A stretch of DNA of 12,022 nucleotides from Thiohalobacter sp. (GTDB lineage: Bacteria; Pseudomonadota; Gammaproteobacteria; DSM-19610): NCBI GenBank assembly GCA_027080445.1, contig JALWRY010000417.1, forward strand, positions 1 to 12,022, read 5' to 3'. Within the stretch, counting starts at the first letter, position 1. Each line of letters starts with the position of its first letter. The notes beneath the pieces were generated by a model that was not told the origin of the DNA, ran no database searches, and saw only the letters and a list, made by a program, of their open reading frames with translations. Position numbers and translations under genes: made by a program. Below, in pieces: positions 7,088 through 12,022 of this stretch.

Positions 7088-8283
7088 AAATTGGTACGCC
7101 CCTGGCGAAAACCGCAACGCAGGTCATGCTGCTCGGCAGCGGCGAACTGGGCAAGGAAGTGATTATCGCCCTGCAGCGACTTGGGGTGGAAGTGATCGCG
7201 GTAGACCGCTACGCAGATGCGCCGGGACACCCGGTGGCGCACCGGGCGCACGTGATCGATATGGCGGATGGCGCTGCCCTGCGCGCACTGGTTGAGAAAG
7301 AACGGCCCCGGCTTATCGTGCCGGAAATCGAGGCGATCGCCACGGACACGCTGGCGGAAATCGAACGTGATGGTCTGGCGACTGTCATTCCGACAGCGCG
7401 CGCCGTACAGCTGACCATGAACCGTGAAGGTATACGCCGGCTGGCGGCGGAAACGCTGGGCTTACCGACATCCGCCTATGCCTTTGCGGAAAGCCTGGAT
7501 GAACTGACCACGGCGATTGAGGGTGGTATCGCTTATCCCTGCATCATCAAGCCGGTAATGTCGTCCTCGGGCAAGGGACAGTCGCTGGTAAAGCACGCTG
7601 GTGAACTGGCGGATGCCTGGGCCTATGCAAAGTCAGGGGGGCGGGTGGACCGTGGCCGTGTCATCGTGGAATCGCTGGTGCGTTTTGATTACGAAATCAC
7701 CCTGCTGACAGTCCGGTCTGCGAGCGCGTCCGGTGAGATCGTGACAAGTTATTGTGCCCCGGTCGGTCACATCCAGAAACAGGGCGACTATGTCGAAAGC
7801 TGGCAACCGCAGCCGATGAGTGAAGCGGCGCTGGCGCGCGCGCAGGAAATTGCCCGTGCTGTGACGGACAGTCTGGGCGGGTGCGGCCTGTTCGGCGTGG
7901 AACTGTTTGTTGCCGGTGACGATGTCTGGTTCAGTGAAGTCAGTCCACGGCCCCACGACACCGGTATGGTAACCATGGTGACCCAGTGGCAGAACGAGTT
8001 TGAGTTGCACGCGCGCGCCATCCTCGGTTTGCCGGTCGATACCAGCCTGCGAAACCCCGGTGCGAGCGCCGTGATCTACGGCGGTATGGACGACAAGGGT
8101 ATCGCCTTCTCCAATCTTGAACACGCGCTTGCCGTTCCGGGCAGTGAATTGCGCCTGTTCGGCAAGCCGGAGGCGTTTCAACGGCGCCGCATGGGTGTGG
8201 CGCTGGCGCGTGGCGAGAGTGTCGAGCAGGCGCGTGAACGTGCCGGCAAGACAGCAGCGTTGGTGAAGCCGCTGGCTTCGTAG
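7084..8283 (+). CDS. purT: Formate-dependent phosphoribosylglycinamide formyltransferase (PurT)
   Basis: PurT makes formyl-GAR from GAR, formate and ATP, the folate-independent route for the third step of purine synthesis, in the cytoplasm. The 399-residue product is close in length to the E. coli enzyme (392) and aligns over its whole length. The N-terminal substrate domain has LLGSGELGKE (16-25), and IVPEIEAIATD (78-88) and LTMNREGIRRLAAE (110-123) follow. The ATP-grasp core has KPVMSSSGKGQS (156-167) and the magnesium/ATP site FSEVSPRPHDTGMV (283-296). The C-terminal part carries LRLFGKPEAFQRRRMGVALA. It overlaps the preceding gene by 4 nt and is convergent with the malic enzyme gene 52 bp downstream; I see no clear terminator between them. 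Confidence 0.97.
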   Translation: MKIGTPLAKTATQVMLLGSGELGKEVIIALQRLGVEVIAVDRYADAPGHPVAHRAHVIDMADGAALRALVEKERPRLIVPEIEAIATDTLAEIERDGLATVIPTARAVQLTMNREGIRRLAAETLGLPTSAYAFAESLDELTTAIEGGIAYPCIIKPVMSSSGKGQSLVKHAGELADAWAYAKSGGRVDRGRVIVESLVRFDYEITLLTVRSASASGEIVTSYCAPVGHIQKQGDYVESWQPQPMSEAALARAQEIARAVTDSLGGCGLFGVELFVAGDDVWFSEVSPRPHDTGMVTMVTQWQNEFELHARAILGLPVDTSLRNPGASAVIYGGMDDKGIAFSNLEHALAVPGSELRLFGKPEAFQRRRMGVALARGESVEQARERAGKTAALVKPLAS

Positions 8284-8335
8284 TCCATCAGTCCCCCCGT
8301 CATTGCACCCCAAGAGTATTTCCCGGGGCCTTCCG

Positions 8336-9592
8336 TTACAGGTGCGGCGCCGGCTTGTAGTGCTTCGGAAAACCACTGCGCGCCACGCCTGAATCGATTG
8401 CCGCCTGGGCCACCGCCGGGGGCACGAAATCCATTAAACGCGGGTCGAATGGCGTGGGGATAATATAGTCCGGGCCGAAGCTCATGTGGTCCTTGCGATA
8501 GGCGGCGGTAATCTCCGCAGGCACCGGTTCGTGGGTCAGGGCGCGCAGGCCTTCGACGGCCGCCATCAGCATGGCTTCGTTGATGGCACGGGCGCGTACA
8601 TCCAGCGCGCCACGAAAAATAAACGGGAAGCCCAGTACATTATTGACCTGGTTGGGGTAGTCGCTGCGCCCGGTCGCCATAATGACATCTTCACGCACCC
8701 GGTGCGCCACTGCCGGGTTGATCTCCGGGTCAGGGTTGGATAGCGCGAACACCACGGGCTGCTCCGCCATGCTGCGGATCATGGCTTCACTCACCAGGTT
8801 CGGGCCTGAGACACCGATAAACACATCGGCATCGCGCATGGCGTCAGCGAGCGTTTCAAGTTCCGTATCGACAGCAAATTCCTGCTTATGGGTGTTCAGG
8901 TCCTCGCGCGAGGTGCGAATGATGCCCTTGCGGTCAATCATAAAAATATTTTCTGGGCTGGCGCCCAGTACCTTGAGCAGGCGCATGGAGGCAAGACCGG
9001 CGGCGCCCGCACCGAGGCAGACGATGCGCGCCTCGCTCAGCGGCTTGCCCTTGATCTCCAGCGCATTGAGCAGGCCGGTACAGATAATCACAGCAGTGCC
9101 ATGCTGGTCGTCGTGAAATACCGGTATATCCAGTCGCTCCATCAGCGCCTGCTCGATTTCAAAGCAGCGCGGCGCGGCAATGTCTTCCAGGTTGATGCCG
9201 CCAAAGCCGCCGGCGATGCGCGCTACCGTATCGATAAAGTCTGCTGTGTTGTCCGCCTCGACCTCGATATCGTAGACATCGATATCGGCAAAACGCTTGA
9301 ACAGCACGGCCTTGCCTTCCATGACCGGTTTGCCGGCCAGCGACCCGACATTACCCAGCCCCAGTACGGCCGTACCATCGGTGATGACGGCGACCAGGTT
9401 GCCCTTGCCGGTGTAGCGGTAGGCCTCGTCGGCATTCGTTTCGATGGCGCGCACCGGCTCCGCCACGCCGGGCGTGTAGGCCAGCGCAAGCTCACGCTGG
9501 GTGGTGCAGGGTTTGGTGACATGGGTAGCGATTTTCCCGGGTGTGGGGAATTCGTGGTAGTTGAGTGATTCCTGTTTCAGATCTTCAAACAT
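8336..9592 (-). CDS. NAD(P)-dependent malic enzyme, short form
   Basis: Malic enzyme (oxaloacetate-decarboxylating) converts malate to pyruvate, CO2 and NAD(P)H in the cytoplasm. The 418-residue product contains the full malic N-terminal and NAD-binding domains: Tyr39 in AYTPGVAEPV, catalytic Lys94 in MEGKAVLFKRF, metal ligands Glu136/Asp137 in LEDIAAP and Asp161 in FHDDQHGTA, the dinucleotide loop GAGAAG (194-199) and ALSNPDPEINPA (283-294). The phosphotransacetylase-like half of E. coli MaeB (about 760 residues) is absent, as in the Pseudomonas enzyme. Cofactor preference cannot be read reliably. The ATG at 9592 is preferred over an in-frame TTG at 9622 because the N-terminus (MFEDLKQESLNYHEFPTPGK) matches the family and an extended -10 element would start transcription near 9622. 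Confidence 0.93.
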   Translation of the reverse strand: MFEDLKQESLNYHEFPTPGKIATHVTKPCTTQRELALAYTPGVAEPVRAIETNADEAYRYTGKGNLVAVITDGTAVLGLGNVGSLAGKPVMEGKAVLFKRFADIDVYDIEVEADNTADFIDTVARIAGGFGGINLEDIAAPRCFEIEQALMERLDIPVFHDDQHGTAVIICTGLLNALEIKGKPLSEARIVCLGAGAAGLASMRLLKVLGASPENIFMIDRKGIIRTSREDLNTHKQEFAVDTELETLADAMRDADVFIGVSGPNLVSEAMIRSMAEQPVVFALSNPDPEINPAVAHRVREDVIMATGRSDYPNQVNNVLGFPFIFRGALDVRARAINEAMLMAAVEGLRALTHEPVPAEITAAYRKDHMSFGPDYIIPTPFDPRLMDFVPPAVAQAAIDSGVARSGFPKHYKPAPHL

Positions 9593-9628
9593 GAGTGACG
9601 GCTGGCCTGTGCAAGTTTCCAATACGGC

Positions 9629-9637
9629 ATGATAACA
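9629..9637 (-). promoter_or_regulatory. Possible extended -10 promoter for the malic enzyme gene
   Basis: TGTTATCAT on the minus strand fits the extended -10 pattern TGnTATnAT. No good -35 box is present, as is common for extended -10 promoters. Transcription would begin near 9622, leaving about 30 nt before the ATG at 9592. It lies in the 66-bp gap after the M48 peptidase gene, where I find no convincing terminator. Confidence 0.4.
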
Positions 9638-9658
9638 AGCTTGCGTCCCGCCGGGTGA

Positions 9659-11149
9659 CTAACGAACAATTTTCAGTCGTTGTCCGGGTCTGGGTTCACC
9701 TTCGGGGTAGAGGTCGTTCAGCAGGCGCAGTTGTGCTTCGGCGTACTCCGGAATCGGCGAATGCCGTGCCAGTGCAGCAAATCGTGTGCCCGGTTTTGCC
9801 GTGATCAGTTTGAGGTGCAGGCCGCCGGCCAGCTTTTTCTCTTTGGCCGACAAGGCGTGGTAGCTGCGCGCGATTTGCAGGAATGTCTCGTCATAGCGCG
9901 CCTGGTCGTTGTTCGCCCGGCTCAGTCCCGTAAACAGATAGGCGTGCTCGCCGACAATGATCACCACCAGCCGCGCGCTGCGTTGGCCCATTCTGGTGTT
10001 GAGCCGTGTGGTCGCTGTGTAGGCCCGTCGCCCGGCAATGGTCAGGTGGCGGCCGTTGCGTAGTGGCTTGAAGTCCTGCTGTCGCAGGTATTCGTACGGC
10101 GAGAGGGGGGTTTTTGGTGTTTCCACGCGGAGTTCGAGATAGGCTTTCTGCTGCGGCGCCAGCGCCACCAGGCGATCCGGCCGGTTTTTAATTATCCAGT
10201 CATCGGGGAAGGTCAGGCCGAAATCCAGCGGCTTGTGCAGGAAGCGCCCTTTCAGCACGATGCCGCCGGCTTCGCTGTCGCCGAACGCCAGTCCATCCAG
10301 CGCAGCGAGGAAATCCGCGCGCTCCGGCCGGGTGACGCCCCTGACCTTCAGGTGGCGGGCCTCGCCGACGACTTCCTGCAGGCGCCGGTCGTTTCGCGGG
10401 TGACTGGCGAAGACACCGTGGTACGCGTGGGGTTCGCGGCCTTCTGCGCGGGCGCGCTGTTTTTCAAACAATTCCTGGTTTTTCAGCAGGCTGATCACAT
10501 CGATCATGGCCTGCGGGTCATAGCCGGCGCGTGCCAGGTAACGTGCGCCAAGCCGGTCGGCTTCCAGCTCGTGTTCGCGCCCGTAGCCACTGAGCAGCGC
10601 CTTGCCCAGCACGCTGAACAGGTCATTGGCCGCCCGTACGCCCGTAGTGGCCTGCAGGATGGCGCCGGCCAGCCCGGTCACGGTGGCGGCGCTTTGCTGG
10701 CGTACCGAATGGCGCGCCGTGACGTGGCCAATTTCATGTCCCAGCACGGCGGCCAGTTGCGCTTCCGAATTGAGGTAGGCCAGCAGGCCGCGGTAGAGGT
10801 AGATATAGCCGCCGGGCAGTGCAAATGCGTTGACCTCCGGGCTGTCCAGCAGGGTGAAATGGTAGCTCAGTTGCGGGCGGTCGCTGGAACGCGCCACGCG
10901 CTGACCCACCCGGTCGATATAGGCAGCCAGCTCACGATCCTGGTAAGGCGGGATCTCCTTGAGGATCTGCTGGTTATACTGGCGTCCGAGGTTGATCTCC
11001 TCGGCTTCCGACATCAGTACGAAATCCTGCTTGCCGGTGACGGGGTTGGTGGCACAGCCCGCTACCAGGCCGGCCAGCAGGAGTACCAGCAGCAGCCAGG
11101 GCGAGGGTGAAGCACGAAGCGCGAAAACGGATTTCATGGTCACGGGCAT
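9659..11149 (-). CDS. M48 family zinc metalloprotease lipoprotein (BepA/LoiP class) with LysM-like C-terminus
   Basis: A predicted periplasm-facing zinc protease, probably in envelope protein quality control like BepA or LoiP. The 496-residue product has a hydrophobic signal (about 18-31) with lipobox LVAGC, Cys32. The catalytic motif is HEIGH (138-142), the third zinc ligand is probably Glu194 in EHELEADRLG, and His250 in FASHPRNDRRL matches the position of the BepA histidine switch. Residues about 300-430 form an uncharacterised mixed region. The last 50 residues (PGTRFAALARHS ... RPGQRLKIV) look like a LysM-type domain; BepA's TPR repeats are absent. ATG 11149 is chosen because it shares a base with the nuclease stop (TAATG); ATG 11137, four codons later, is also possible. 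Neither has a clear ribosome binding site, so coupling to the nuclease gene is likely. The open frame also extends upstream through the nuclease gene, which I reject. Confidence 0.9.
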   Translation of the reverse strand: MPVTMKSVFALRASPSPWLLLVLLLAGLVAGCATNPVTGKQDFVLMSEAEEINLGRQYNQQILKEIPPYQDRELAAYIDRVGQRVARSSDRPQLSYHFTLLDSPEVNAFALPGGYIYLYRGLLAYLNSEAQLAAVLGHEIGHVTARHSVRQQSAATVTGLAGAILQATTGVRAANDLFSVLGKALLSGYGREHELEADRLGARYLARAGYDPQAMIDVISLLKNQELFEKQRARAEGREPHAYHGVFASHPRNDRRLQEVVGEARHLKVRGVTRPERADFLAALDGLAFGDSEAGGIVLKGRFLHKPLDFGLTFPDDWIIKNRPDRLVALAPQQKAYLELRVETPKTPLSPYEYLRQQDFKPLRNGRHLTIAGRRAYTATTRLNTRMGQRSARLVVIIVGEHAYLFTGLSRANNDQARYDETFLQIARSYHALSAKEKKLAGGLHLKLITAKPGTRFAALARHSPIPEYAEAQLRLLNDLYPEGEPRPGQRLKIVR

Positions 11150-11934
11150 TAGCGGGACAAGCTTAACACCGCCGGGTGGTGAATGTTGACACGCAACTTG
11201 CCGCGCGCGCGGTACAGCCAGCCGCGCACCTCCAGTTGCCGCCCGGCCCAGGCCGGCCCGGGTGGATTTTTGAACCACTGGCGGTCAGCATCGGGTAGTT
11301 TGAGCGTAAGCCGGTTGTCCAGTTCAATCCAGGTGGCGTTGCCGCCGTGATTCACGCGCGTGACGCGGCCGCGTACCCGCTGGAAGCCGGTGTCGCGCAG
11401 CGTCAGCTTGCGGGCCTGTCGTGCCTTCCAGGCCGGGTGTCCCCAGACGCCGCGCGCGGCCTTGCGCGCACGGTTTTCTGCCGCGCGGTAGCAGTCGAGG
11501 AAGTGTGTATTGGGCGGAATCACCACCTGCCAGCCCAGCCCCTCCGCGAGCAGCTTTGCCGTGAGATTCGTGTCGTGGATATCCCAGAGATCCGCCAGGT
11601 AACGGCCATAGCGATCCTTGCGCTGCTCGCCGTAGCGCAGTTTGACGCGGTTGCCGCTGGCGAACAGCAGTTGACGAAGTCGGTCGCGGGCACGGACAGC
11701 CAGTGGCTCGGCCGGTTTACCGTCGCGCCCCAGTTCGGGGGTATTGATGCCGATGACGCGGATTTTGCGGTCGTTGTCGAGCGTCAGCGTGTCGCCGTCG
11801 TGGACATAACGGACATGTACCGTTTCAGTATTGGCGGGCGGGCCGCAGTCCGGTGTGGCGGCTGATACGCCCGCACAGAACAGGACAAGCACAAAAAAGG
11901 CGCCCGCAGGCGCCTTTTTCAGCCAGTTCCGCAT
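11149..11934 (-). CDS. Secreted thermonuclease-like (SNase) protein with C-terminal OB-like domain
   Basis: Staphylococcal-nuclease-family phosphodiesterase, probably exported. The 261-residue product has a signal peptide (Lys6-Lys7, hydrophobic core about 12-24, likely cleavage after VSA at 23-25). Active-site features match SNase: DGDT with metal ligand Asp48, catalytic Arg59, NTPE with Glu67, and DRYGR with Arg111. The SNase domain ends near GVWGHPAW (162-169). The remaining 80 residues (RVRGRVTRV ... RQLEVRGWLYRARGKLRVNI) look like a second, OB-like beta domain, so the protein is longer than a minimal SNase. A GAGG site 6 nt upstream of the ATG overlaps the rpmE stop region. An intrinsic terminator hairpin is embedded in codons 6-14. 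The stop overlaps the start of the M48 protease gene. Confidence 0.92.
   Translation of the reverse strand: MRNWLKKAPAGAFFVLVLFCAGVSAATPDCGPPANTETVHVRYVHDGDTLTLDNDRKIRVIGINTPELGRDGKPAEPLAVRARDRLRQLLFASGNRVKLRYGEQRKDRYGRYLADLWDIHDTNLTAKLLAEGLGWQVVIPPNTHFLDCYRAAENRARKAARGVWGHPAWKARQARKLTLRDTGFQRVRGRVTRVNHGGNATWIELDNRLTLKLPDADRQWFKNPPGPAWAGRQLEVRGWLYRARGKLRVNIHHPAVLSLSR
11893..11919 (-). terminator. Intrinsic terminator downstream of rpmE, inside the nuclease start region
   Basis: Two copies of the self-complementary GGCGCC (11899-11904 and 11909-11914) flank a 4-nt loop, bordered by A-runs and T-runs, giving a stem of up to 11 bp. On the minus strand the hairpin is followed by TTTTTT (11898-11893), the canonical intrinsic terminator form. 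It begins 16 nt into the nuclease reading frame and 24 nt past the rpmE stop, and encodes the KKAPAGAFF part of the nuclease signal peptide. It is nearly symmetric, so it could also act on the plus strand, though no plus-strand gene reads into it. Confidence 0.8.
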
Positions 11935-11942
11935 GCAGAACC

Positions 11943-12022
11943 TCAGGATTTCTTCATGCCGTACTTGCGGCGGAAGCGGTCGACGCGTCCACCCGTATCC
12001 AGCATCTTCTGCTTGCCGGTGT
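11943..12022 (-). CDS. rpmE: 50S ribosomal protein L31, C-terminal 25 residues (cut by right window edge)
   Basis: The last 25 codons before a TGA at 11945-11943 read TGKQKMLDTGGRVDRFRRKY followed by GMKKS, the characteristic C-terminus of bacterial ribosomal protein L31, which sits on the large subunit near the central protuberance. The N-terminal part, including the cysteines that would tell the zinc-binding from the zinc-free form, is outside the window. The nuclease start codon lies 8 nt after its stop, and an intrinsic terminator follows inside the nuclease gene. The rpmE-nuclease adjacency is also found in Pseudomonas. Confidence 0.88.
   Translation of the reverse strand, partial: TGKQKMLDTGGRVDRFRRKYGMKKS

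Noticed and set aside
8284..8335. Bidirectional terminator between convergent purT and the malic enzyme gene
   Set aside because: The best pairing is CCCC with GGGG across a 13-nt loop with no T-run; it is too weak to call. The gap otherwise shows nothing.
7633..8376. Minus-strand open frame running through purT and across the purT/malic enzyme gap
   Set aside because: It lies opposite conserved PurT sequence, has no ribosome binding site or family features, and overlaps the end of the malic enzyme gene.
8888..9568. Plus-strand open frame opposite the malic enzyme gene
   Set aside because: It is antisense to the conserved malic enzyme domains and has no independent evidence.
9593..9622. TTG start at 9622 for the malic enzyme gene
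   Set aside because: It has no ribosome binding site, adds residues not typical of the family, and falls at the predicted transcription start.
10235..11110. Long plus-strand open frame (291 codons) opposite the M48 protease gene
   Set aside because: It is antisense to a gene with intact HEIGH and ExxxD motifs; its composition (many Gln, His, Arg) is typical of a shadow frame.
11152..11278. N-terminal extension of the M48 protease into the nuclease gene
   Set aside because: It would put about 43 Arg/Gly/Pro-rich residues before a clear lipoprotein signal peptide and overlap the nuclease gene by 130 bases.

Overview
The window is ordinary chromosomal, GC-rich gammaproteobacterial DNA. The protein sequences and gene order resemble Pseudomonas and the purple-sulfur/Chromatiales-type lineages; I cannot name the genus. 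Genes are packed tightly, with stop/start overlaps at several junctions. No stretch above 300 bases lacks a gene, and I see no tRNA, rRNA, CRISPR array, insertion sequence or phage remnant.

Left block (1-3813, minus strand): the type IV pilus alignment operon, transcribed pilM-pilN-pilO-pilP-pilQ. PilM is the cytoplasmic actin-like protein, PilN and PilO the inner-membrane pair, PilP the lipoprotein linking to the outer membrane, and PilQ the secretin, cut by the left window edge after 333 residues. pilM/N, N/O and O/P overlap by 1, 1 and 4 nt. A near-consensus sigma-70 promoter precedes pilM, and a perfect 16-bp palindrome lies in the predicted leader.

Middle block (4005-8283, plus strand): mrcA/ponA (bifunctional penicillin-binding protein 1A), divergent from pilM. 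It is followed 2 nt later by an uncharacterised gene whose product looks like a degenerate nucleotidyltransferase, and then, overlapping by ATGA, by purT (formate-dependent GAR transformylase). PBP1A works in the same envelope layer as the pilus alignment complex, while purT belongs to purine synthesis.

Right block (8336-12022, minus strand, read right to left): the 3' end of rpmE (ribosomal protein L31), a secreted staphylococcal-nuclease-like protein with an added OB-like domain, an M48 metalloprotease lipoprotein (BepA/LoiP class, with a LysM-like tail), and a short NAD(P)-type malic enzyme lacking the phosphotransacetylase domain. The rpmE-proximal intrinsic terminator lies inside the first codons of the nuclease gene.

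The order pilQPONM / ponA / malic enzyme / ... / nuclease / rpmE is, from memory, the same as in Pseudomonas aeruginosa around PA5040-PA5049. The nucleotidyltransferase-like gene plus purT would be an insertion relative to that arrangement. There is no obvious new multi-gene system. The most interesting points are the terminator embedded in a signal-peptide coding region, the palindrome in the pilM leader, and the unknown gene coupled to purT.
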